From positions 1 through 64,000 of the forward strand of contig JAHRBS010000008.1 of NCBI GenBank assembly GCA_024305745.1: a stretch of 64,000 nucleotides of DNA. Reading direction: 5' to 3'. Origin of the DNA: Polyporus tsugae. Lineage: Eukaryota > Basidiomycota > Agaricomycetes > Polyporales > Polyporaceae. A program made the translations under genes and the position numbers. Positions 55,201 through 64,000 of the stretch are shown here, one piece after another (the first letter of the stretch is position 1; each line of letters starts with the position of its first letter). Under the pieces are notes generated by a model. That model was given only the letters and a program-made list of their open reading frames with translations. It did no database searches and was not told the origin of the DNA.

Positions 55201-58200
55201 GGGAGGAGATTCCGATGTGCGCATGGGCAGCTGCAGATCTGGGTCTCGCGAGATGGGTATCGGGCGCAAATGGGAAGCCGATGATCTCTCAGCCTCACTC
55301 GCTTTCTGGCCAAGATCTAGAGACCAGCACAGTACATACGTACTTATTTAACCGACCGTGGCCAGTGCGCACTCGTTGTCGGTCTCCAAGCCGCTCTGAC
55401 ACGAACATATACTCACGTTCCAAGCATGTAAGTTAGCGACGAGCTGGAACGCTGCTGACGATGCGCAGCCGTCTTGGCCTCTCAGGCGTGTCCGACTTCC
55501 ATTTCGAGTTGGCAGGATGAGATGTGCGCACGTAAAGCTTGACATCTACCATCAGACATCTATCTCTCCTTACAGCGGCATCCTTACAGGCAGAAGTTGA
55601 ACACGAGCGTATAGCACCGCCTGCATTGCCGGGTCACTTCCCAGCGGAGATGGTTCAAACCACATCCATTCGCCCGCATCCGAGTTAAAGCTCCCTAGGA
55701 CGCCGTACGTCGTGCGAGCGCTGTACGGCACACAGCATGCAGACGGGCGTATTCGGATGCAAGAGCGGACATTGGACGTCTTACATCTGTCCACTGTGCA
55801 GTACATGCACCCTCGCCGGTGGATCCCCGCGCGCAGGCATAGCCCCACGTCATGTCTCCCGTCCGATGGCTCGAGAAACTCGGACGCCCAGGACACAGAC
55901 ACGCGCGCGGGCGCGATGGTGCCACCTACCTCGGTGGCAAGCTATACTCGTGTCAAGATAGCCACCCCATATGTCATCGGTCGTGCGACCTCGGGAACAC
56001 GAGGCGGTGAAGTCGAGGGCGATCCAAGGCTAAGGCTAATCACGACCACAGGCCTGAATGAACCGAACCACACAGCTTATGTCGCCGTCCTCTATCTTCA
56101 GGGCGTCCCTCACCCCAGTGGAAGGGTGTGTTTGCGTGAAAAGTTCGACACGAGCGCGGAGCGCCCAGGTCACCCAGGGGAACGTCCCACATTCCTATCG
56201 GTCCTTTCGGAGTCGCGCATCCAGGCATCATGTTATGTAGCACATACCGCACTGTAGAGTCTTCGCAGATTCCGCACGAAGTCCTTGTCCACCGGCGAGG
56301 CGACGGGCTGTTCAAAGCGAGTATCAGTATTCCTGCGTTCTCTGCGATCGTGCGCGCGTGTTGGCTTGCTGTTGCTATCTTTGGACGCGCTCCAGGTACC
56401 ACCATTTGACGGACTCCGGAGGTTCGACAAAAGGACGGGTGTCGGCCGGAAGCCCGACATGCCCCCCCCCCCACCATCCCACGGCTCGCGGCTCACTTAA
56501 GTTACGGCTCACTGGCCACGCGCCCCGCTCACGGGCCTCGAGGATGCAACGTTTCGAGGTTCTCATATTATCGCGAGCTCGAGCTCCGAGTGGTGCGCAG
56601 GCAACCCACTGACCAGTGGCCATTGTCAGATGTGTAGTAACCGCGACGCTAGCTGAGTTAATTCGGAATGCAGCGGAAGTGGGGGCGGCGAGGCGAGGCT
56701 AGAAGGTGTTCCACGAGATAAGTAAGTAAAATCCCGGGGGGGGGGGGGTGTCTGTGGAGCACATGCGAGGAGTGTCATCGGATTCGGCGTTGACGTACCC
56801 GACGTGCTCGCGAGGGCACGTCTTGATGCCAGCGCTAGGATGTTCGGCAGGCAACGATGGCATTCCTGGCGGAACGGTGGAGGGTGCGGAATGGCAAAAA
56901 GCTGACATACTCACAATCCGTAGAACGGCTCGCGCATCGGTCCCGATAGTAGGTCGGAAGATACGATTGACTTCGAATCCGAGTTAGTCCAAGCGAGTGT
57001 ACCGAGTTCATGCTAACGCGTTGCGGTTGTAAGTTCGGATTCGTCGGCTGGTCGGACGAGCCTGAAGACGCTGGACAGTTTTGTCAGACGTTTGCATCGG
57101 TATGACGAATGGCTAAATGCACTCACCTGGGGTAGGACGCGATACTATTCGGAATCTGTGGCAAAACAATCGCTCTCCACACGTATCCACAGACCCACTC
57201 TTCTTGTCCAGGCGCGGATGTTTTCTCAAAGAAAAACTTACTCTAGATAGACGGCCAGAAGGTAGGTAGTAGATCGCTCCGAGCTAGACCCATGCCTGGC
57301 ACAGACCCCTTTCTCCTGACTTCGATAACGCCGTTCTCTCGCAAATTCGCCGCATATATGTACAGCCATTGGCGGTAGTACAGCATGATGGCAGATGCCA
57401 AATCGCGGAGGCGTTGACCGTCGACGTTGAACGTTTGAACGTGAAGCCGGCCGATCGTGGAGGAGGAGAGCGAAGATGTCGGCTCGTTACCGAGCCCGAT
57501 TACGCACATCCAGCGCAGCCGGCCCCTCGGACCGAGCGCCGTGCGGGGGGGCTGAGCTCATCGCGTTGACCGCCGACTGCGATGTTCCGCGTTGTTCTCA
57601 CCTCCTATGCCTCGGCTTCTCCTGTCGTGCTGGATAACGAGCGACGGTCCAGCTTGCGGCGACCTCAAGCCTATACTTACGCCACCGGATCCCATCGACC
57701 GCCGCCGCTGCCACACTTGTCCTGCTTGGCCGTCCTGGCAACAGAGCCAAAGCGGCATCGACATCTCTCATACATACATGTCGTACCTGCCAGCCTCCTG
57801 CTTGTGACCGTCTTGCACGCTCGGGGCTCACCACTGTCGGCCAAAACTCGGACGACGATCTGCAGCCCCCATGGCGCCGACGGTGGCGCGACTCGGAAGG
57901 CGACGATCTCGACGATCGCCCGCGTCCTCGAAGCTCCGGGGCGCACGCATATACACACACACACACACCAGGCCTGAAGAACCCGCTCATAACCCCCTTC
58001 AGGAATTTGGATGCACCGCTGGCCCATGGGAGCACTCACCGTGGCTTCTTCGTCTTGACACTTCGCCGTCGCCGGTTGCCCGATGGCCCTCTTTCGTAGT
58101 CACAGTGCCAGAGAGCGGGCAAGCCGACAGCCGAGAAGGCTTGCGGGGAGGATTCGTAGGTGAGTACATTTCGCTCGTTGGTTGTTGCCTTGGCCATGGC

Positions 58201-58788
58201 GTGGCGGGGATCAGGCTCTTTCCGCCTCCTTCCACGTCGGGTTTGTTGGGCGTGTGTGTGGAATACTCCATGGTCGCTGCTGCGAGTCCGCCCGATATTG
58301 AACACCCCGTTGCCGTATCCGTATTCTCGTATTACGAGCGCGTGAGCGTGGAGGGGAAGCGCAGCATCCTGTTGGTTCGTCGCCTTCATTTGTTGGCGAG
58401 CGTCCCGAGATCTGTACGTTCTGTTCTGTCCTCCTTGTCTTGGCCTCTCCCTCCCTACACTTCTGCACCCCTACGTACGCACCCCTCCTACCAACTCCTA
58501 CACAAAATTCGCTCTTAACCAGCCACGATGACATGCATGTGCTCTTGCGTCGCACCCCAAACCGCAGCTATATTCATAACTCACGACGTGTCCGTGGTAC
58601 CGACTTATAATCTATCCCTTACGACGACAAATTTGTGGAGCCCGGTTCAGCGTCTGGTGCGCCAAACCGGGGGAGGGGCGGCTTCATCAGGCAGCGTCCG
58701 GCCAGCGTAAGTGTTTGGGTTCACAACGAGGTCGTTGACCAAGGCTTAGTCAATACCTGGCCCAAGTTCCGGTCCACAGGTACGTAGG
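52259..58788. other. About 6.5 kb with no supportable intact gene
   Basis: The first few hundred bases are the presumed H+-ATPase promoter, with GC-rich and pyrimidine-rich stretches. The rest has many short frames on both strands, none with a recognisable domain or plausible exon chain. It contains poly-C and poly-G tracts, an AC repeat near 57,953 and frequent GTAAGT/ACTTAC hexamers (for example 52,797, 54,052, 54,537 and 56,718) not associated with open exons. An unrecognised lncRNA or lineage-specific gene is possible. Confidence 0.5.
54231..54251. repeat. Poly-C tract of 21 bases
   Basis: Twenty-one consecutive C, the same length as the tract at 47559. Shorter relatives are C11 at 56462-56472 and G13 at 56736-56748. 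Confidence 0.85.
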
Positions 58789-58821
58789 TTGATGAAACCC
58801 GTTGAACATTATTACCATATA

Positions 58822-59110
58822 GTCGTTTATCACGACAGCAAATGGATCCTGACGGCCTCAAAGACGGCGCCGCCGTCATCTGGCACACACGGCGCGGGAA
58901 CGATTGCGCAAGGACGGTTGGCCTTGGCTGATCGGGGTCCGGTCTGTGTTCCCGCTGCTTCTCCGAATGGCTGACGACTCGAGCGACATCAACAAATTCG
59001 CAGAACCACTGCGTCTGCAGCGTACACCGACGCTGTCACCAGCTGCGCGTGGTCTCCCGACGATGGACTGATCGCGTCGGCATCAACGCTTGCAATTGCA
59101 TTGGTACGTC
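58822..59110 (+). pseudogene. WD40 gene fragment, relative of the 44217 gene
   Basis: Conceptual pieces DSKWILTAS and, one frame over, DGAAVIW match DNSKWIATASEDGTIIVW of the intact WD40 gene; further on, VTSCAWSPDDGLIASAS matches ITCAWSPDGALIASAS. A one-base deletion after the first block and loss of the rest of the propeller mark it as a pseudogene. It is in the opposite orientation to the intact gene, 14 kb away. Confidence 0.75.
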
Positions 59111-59964
59111 CAGATAGCAGAGTTTTGCGGGCCCGTCGGGCTATGTAAGTGCTTGTCAACAACAATCGCGTCTTCTCGCTGTAACGTCTCAGCATGGCAT
59201 ATTCAGCCGACGTGGGTGATGAGCGTTGGCCATCTGGATTAAGCACATCACAGTATCATACGTCCACATCATGTAGCATTCACATCGGTTAATTTGGTGT
59301 AACGCCATTTGGCCCAGCCACGCAGCGCAACCAGCCGGCCGGCGAGGAAGTCTTAAGCTTGGTATCTCTGCGTCATCTCAGGGAATGCATGTCTTGACCA
59401 CGGATGCTCGAAACGCTTGGCCCGCTAAATCTGACATTCCAGATATCGACGACGTTGTTTGGCGTCGGGGTGCGAACTCCGAACATTGCTTCCGCGGGAT
59501 AACGATTTCGAACATTCATACTAGCCAGAGGAGAGACACGACGGCATCTGTTCGCCGCAGCAAAAGAAGTGGATGAGATCCGGGGCACGCAAGCCACCCG
59601 CGCGCTGTCACTTCGGAGAGGTTTTGGCCTTGGATTTGCATTGCAGAAACGATGTTGCATTAGAGAGGTTATGCGCCGATGTAGTACAAGATGATCAGCA
59701 TTTCGTGTTCGTGATATCCTAACCGTTACGCAGAGAGGCGGCAAGACTAGAAGGTAGTAACCCATCGTCACATACGTTCACATGACATTGACAAGATGCG
59801 CACAAAACGCCACGACTGACACCGCCATTCACCGTTCAAACGTTCAACCTTGACGGTGATGCACACTAAAAAGTCAGAGTCAACAGCAGTCGAGAAAGAC
59901 ACTCGTGAAACGTACCCACACCTTGTTCGTACCCCGAGTGCCGAGAAGCGAGACATGGTTCCGT
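59111..59964. other. No supported gene
   Basis: Follows the WD40 remnant and may contain further unrecognisable decay products. No domain is seen in any frame. Confidence 0.5.
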
Positions 59965-62197
59965 CTACGTTTCTGTCTCCGAGTCGACAGTCAGGTCCAT
60001 GACATTCTCGGGATCCACATCCCAACCCCTCTTCATCCGCTTCAACGGAGGGAGATCCTTCCAGGGGCCATCGCCGCTCGCATCGTCCAGATCGGCGGCC
60101 CTCTTCAATGCGGTCTTCCCGTCGCTTAGTTTCTTCGAGGCTCCCGAGGGGGATGCCACGGGCCTGGTCTGCTGAGGAGTGGTGGGTGGCAGGCCCGCGG
60201 CCTTGGTCCTCGGGGCCGCAGCGGCGATCTGGCACTCCTTCACGTATCGGTCGATCACTTGGCAAGTTTGGGGGATTCAGCCAACGATCACGCTCGATAT
60301 ACATTTGCTGGCACGTACCGGCGGCATGCTTCGGGTCGCGCGTAATAGAGTACCAGGCCTCCCGTGATCGCTTGCGATTCTAGTAAGGAGATATGATATG
60401 ATATGACATCAGAATCACTCGCCATCCCACCGGTTCATGAACTCAGAACAGAACAGCACTGACCTCCAGACGGTCGGCAAACTCGTGCCAACGGGGTATT
60501 TTGGAGCGGAGGGTTTCCCAGTCACTACCCTTCCCGAACCTGTACCGCGCCATCGCGCGAAGGTCTTCATCCGTGACTGGCAGCCCGCCGGGAGGGCGAC
60601 TCATCGGTGCTGTCTTTGCTGGCACGGTGTTCGTCGTGGCACCGGGCCAGTGCGATGGCTTGCTCGCGGGCGGCGCGTGGTACGTCGATCCTCGGTCGTC
60701 GCCCGACTCCGATCCTGATTCCGACCTTTCTCTGGGCTCGCCGGGCGTTATGAGAGGCGTGAGCGGCGATGAGTCTTCTCGAGGCTCCTCCCTTTCGACT
60801 CGCTTCCTGGCCTCTATGTAGAGTCCGTCCGGGACTTCGCAGTGGTTTGTCCAATGTTTCTTCCACATTTCGGCGGCCCGATGCGGCAGCTGTGCATACC
60901 ATACCGTGGACATGATGAAGCATGAATAATCAACGCGGGAGAGACTTGGACGTTGTGGATGGGCCGGATCCGGAGACGTACGTACCTCTGCCTCGAGCTC
61001 CTCGAAGAGCGTCTCTTTCTCGGGGAGCGGCCCGTCTCGCAGACGCCAGCGCAGCCAATGGATGAAGAAGACTTTCTCGTCATGCGTTAGCTTGCTCCCG
61101 GCGTCGGTGGCCCCAGTGGGGGCGGATACGGTCCGCCGCGGGAGCAAAAGCTTCGTGGAACCCTCGGGCTGGGGAGGGGCGGGCTTTGTGGTACCGTTGG
61201 ACCAGGGGATGATGGTCTGGTCGTGAACGATCAGTACTGATCCTCCCCTCTTCGACCTGTTGGCCGAGTATGGCGTAGGCGCGGAGAACGAACTCTTCGG
61301 AGCAGGCTGAGGCTTATTAGTGGATGGTGTCTTGGTCGAGTTCAAGGTCGACGAGCCCTTGTTGGGGGCTGATGGTGCTGCTCGCGCAGCGGAACCCGGG
61401 TTCGGTTTCGCCTGCGCGCCACCAGTGGGCGGTTTGGGAGTCGCAATGAATACTTTCTGTGACCTGAATAGTGCGCTTAGCGACGACAGGTGCCTAGTGG
61501 TACAAAACTCGTCTTACCGACTCGGAGCTTGCGGCTGTTGTTGCACGAACGTGGAAGTTGAATTTGGCCGGTCGCTAGATAGTACCGAATGGGTGCTGGA
61601 TGCTGAACGATTGCTTGATCCAGAGGCTCGGGTGCCGCCGCCCCCCGACGCACGGTTGAAGCTGGCCTGGGGGAGGGTTTTGGGATACACCTTGTCGACG
61701 TTCGTCGCAAACCAGCTCTTCCATACTATCGCCACTGTCAGCCTGTCCGTGGAAATGCGGGGCACAGGATAGCACTCACCAATATCTGTATAGCCGTGTT
61801 TCTGGAGTCACGCATATGATCGTCAATCGGAACTCTGCCGAAGCATGCAAATACGTACTTGGCTGAGCTGCTCGAATATCCGCACCATTGGCATTTTGTC
61901 TTCTTTGCCTTTCTTGATAGCGTCGATGAGCTTCTTCTCGTCCTCGGGAGATAGGTCTGTGGGTGGTGCCTTCTGCTTGTCGACATCCTTCTTCACCTCC
62001 TTCGACACCGCGGCCACCAGCGCCTGGAACCAAGGCTGCTCCGCTGGCGGAGGGACCTGTGGTAAGGGCGGAGGCTGCGGTGGCATCGGGGCGATCGCGG
62101 GGTACTGGGGCGCCATGAAGGGGTTGAAGACGACCTGTGGCTGGAATGCCTGCAGGAACGCCTGCATAGGGAACCCGACCTGCGGTGGGGGTTGCAT
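59965..62197 (-). CDS. Protein with three Myb/SANT-like segments, 611 aa, seven exons
   Basis: Exons 62197-61859, 61801-61780, 61734-61518, 61463-60986, 60889-60464, 60379-60319 and 60257-59965 join in phase to 612 codons. After a Pro/Gln-rich start come three helical modules spaced like Myb/SANT domains: about 82-145 (SPEDEKKLIDAIKKG to VWKSWFATNVDKVYP), about 318-385 (THDEKVFFIHWLRWRL to MWKKHWTNHCEVP), and about 455-515 (TDEDLRAMARYRFGKGSDW to NRKRSREAWYSITRDP). Between them are Ser/Pro-rich linkers, and the tail has a KRMKRGW basic motif. This suggests a nuclear DNA-binding or chromatin protein. The modules recall the Rap1-type Myb fold, but no BRCT or RCT domain is seen, so I do not call it Rap1. 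An upstream coding exon cannot be excluded. Confidence 0.75.
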
Positions 62198-63621
62198 CTG
62201 CGGGACCTGCCTAGGGACGGGTCAGTCATTGTACGACCTCATCGCGCTGAGGAGGGATGGAGCTTACTCTTGGCTGGATCTGTCGTTGGTATAGAGGAGA
62301 GGGAAAACCAGGATCGCTGTGGGCGTCGAGGAGGAACACGGGGGAGGGGGGATCCGGTCTATATGGCCTTCAATACACACCCACGGAGATTGGTATCTGA
62401 CGTCTCACGATCTACTGCTAGCAATGAAGGCTTCATCGGGCAGTATCGTGCACCACCGAAGGTGATTTCCTCTAGATTCCTTACTTCAGGCGCCCAGAAG
62501 ACCAGCCATCCGGAGCCGTATGGAAAGTTATTGTGAGCGTTTTCCTACCGTTTGCGTCGCACCGTGAGGTCCTATTAAGCACCCTTTACCACTGTGTACT
62601 TAGCAGTATGCTCACCTATTCGCTGCCAAGTGGGTACTTGAGCAATAGTTTCACTGCTGCATTCGGCCGATGACGAGACGAAATCGATCCTGGCGAACAG
62701 TGGACACGAGAAGCACTCAGCAGTTCCCTACATGCTGAACAAAGTTTTGGGGACGCACCAGGCGAGATAATCGAAGGTCGACTCGGAAGGTAATGTGCAC
62801 GGGTCACCCGGACTCAGGCTGTCCCTCGCCTTCCTCCGCCGTTCTGAGAACGTTCGACCTCCAGCGCGGGCTTGCCAGCTTCCATCCAGGACGTCGGAAA
62901 TGGCACGTTCGTCGCAGATCCTTGGAGTCCTGGGCTCTCAGAAATACGGTCGTCGTGGACTGGACTGCCACCATTAACCTGGTTTAATCAGTATCGAACG
63001 GAAGCAGTCCACTTGATATTGACATCCTCAATTTGGGGGCGCTCAATCGATGAAACCCTCGGGCCCCAAAGCCGTGAGAAGCCCAACGAAATGAGATCTT
63101 CCTGTGTGGCCCGCTCCCCTTCGTCCTGTTGAGCTTATCAGGCCAACCGTTTACATCCACTTCTAGGAAGGCACTCACAAGCTTTCATTTATCCAAGAAA
63201 TTGCGCATCGCGCTCGAGGAGAGTTGGCTTAGAGCGAACTGCCGGTAAATGGGCGTCATCCAATTCCACGAAGCATTGAACGTATGGACAATAATCTGAG
63301 CTAATAAAAACATTGATGCGAACGAGACACTATACGGCTGTGGGCGAGAAGGATTGGCAGAGCAACGTGGTTCTACATATGCTTGGTATCGAGAAGCGCA
63401 GCATAGATATATGGTTCGACACCCACCGGAAGGACCGACGTGGAAAGTCAACGGCGCGGTTGGCGGCGGAGAAAGGGAGGGAGGAGAAGCATACATAGAC
63501 GCGAACCGGCCGTGCACGGAGCTACCAGGATACAAGTGTTAACAGTACGGTAGAAGCGGAAGCAAATAGAGGGAGCAACCGCGTGACGTCCGAGGTTCGC
63601 AGTAACATTAAAAGAGCGATA
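62198..63621. other. Intergenic, no supported gene
   Basis: Short frames only. The right end contains the probable 3' UTR of the minus-strand gene that enters from beyond the window. Confidence 0.5.
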
Positions 63622-63957
63622 CTACAGCGCCTCACCCATGTGCTGGCGTCCGCCGAACGTCGCATGGCTAGGTTCCCGCACTAGCCCAGGGCGCGAGGAA
63701 TCCCGCTCCTCGATGTGCGAGCTGCGCGCGCTGTTCCGGTAGTAGGCGTTGAGGATGGACATGTGGCTGGATGTGATTTGGGAGGGTGGCACTGGGAAAT
63801 CGGACAGACGCGACATGCCCGAGGTGTTCGTCATGAAGCTCGAACGCGTCGCGTCCGAAGCAGAGAAGGGGGCTCCCTGACTAGACTCTCCGGATACGAC
63901 ACGCGTGCCACCCGACCTGCTGTCGACGGGGCTGAGGAGCGTATCGTCGTAGTCCAT
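63622..63957 (-). CDS. C-terminal exon of a gene running off the window
   Basis: An open frame of 111 codons ending in a stop at 63622, rich in Ser, Arg and Thr (SHIEERDSSRPGLVREPSHATFGG). Its first codon ATG follows CACCTCACCCAG, a good acceptor, so it is more likely an internal or last exon than a complete gene. The disordered composition fits the cytoplasmic tail of a membrane or signalling protein; the identity cannot be judged from this fragment. Confidence 0.5.
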   Translation of the reverse strand: MDYDDTLLSPVDSRSGGTRVVSGESSQGAPFSASDATRSSFMTNTSGMSRLSDFPVPPSQITSSHMSILNAYYRNSARSSHIEERDSSRPGLVREPSHATFGGRQHMGEAL

Positions 63958-64000
63958 CTGGGTGAGGTGCGTTGAGAACCGTTGAGGTTGCGCATAAACG

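Noticed and set aside
60823..60836. A GTCCGTCCGGGAC match resembling a palindrome copy far outside the subtelomere
   Set aside because: It lacks the outer bases of both arms and lies inside a coding exon of the Myb-like gene, so it is probably coincidence.
59965..62197. Calling the triple Myb-like protein Rap1
   Set aside because: No BRCT or C-terminal Rap1 domain is visible and Myb-like modules alone are too general for the name.
1..64000. tRNA and rRNA genes
   Set aside because: No cloverleaf with A and B boxes and no rRNA segment was noticed by eye; a dedicated search was not possible, so absence is not proven.

Overview
This window is a chromosome end from a filamentous basidiomycete, most likely an Agaricomycete. 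It opens with 23 uninterrupted CCCTAA units (the TTAGGG-type telomere, read inwards). The genes are intron-dense, with short introns of about 50-60 bp, GTRNGT donors and YAG acceptors. Core genes include a P-type plasma-membrane H+-ATPase, F-box and WD40 genes, and a large NFX1-finger helicase. No species can be named from the sequence alone. Gene models below were built by hand and checked for reading phase; they were not compared with any database or transcript.

Region 1 (1 to about 24,560) is subtelomere. It is dominated by an imperfectly conserved 19-bp palindrome, TGTCCGTCC-N-GGACGGACA, with about 40 recognisable copies (full or half) between 282 and 24,233 and none found further in. Copies sit at the ends and centres of long inverted repeats (5250-5937, 14563-15119, 15111-18114), in tandem arrays (1267-1651, 12560-12850, 18520-18900), just upstream of a gene, and seven times inside one 647-bp intron. 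Two large intact genes run away from the telomere: a 1028-aa protein of unknown function (1957-5151) and a 1414-aa SNF2-family ATPase with a long charged tail (6503-11881). Further in are three copies of a small unknown gene carried by an inverted repeat and by a near-identical 2462-bp segment present twice (16746-19207 and 22101-24562). The unique DNA between those two copies carries a complete type I hammerhead ribozyme (19568-19641), a cluster of strong hairpins, a small zinc-finger gene and two other foldback or palindromic sequence families.

Region 2 (24,563-26,695) is a transition. The second copy of the 2462-bp segment ends in ACCCTAA and abuts what looks like the truncated 3' end of a retroelement with a probable LTR.

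Region 3 (26,696-46,666) is gene-rich: an intact 21-exon helicase with two CCCH fingers, an SF1 helicase core and NFX1-type fingers (ZNFX1/Hrr1-like); an F-box-type pseudogene and its better preserved paralogue; a divergent pair of coiled-coil genes, one with a central hydrophobic segment; a WD40 gene; and another F-box gene.

Region 4 (46,667-64,000) contains the H+-ATPase gene, about 6.5 kb with no supportable intact gene, a WD40 pseudogene fragment, a gene for a protein with three Myb/SANT-like segments, and the last exon of a gene that runs off the window.

The most striking features are the palindrome family, whose copies coincide with the ends of large inverted repeats, and the hammerhead ribozyme embedded in hairpin-rich subtelomeric DNA. 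The ribozyme recalls telomere-associated Penelope-like elements, but no reverse transcriptase is present here.
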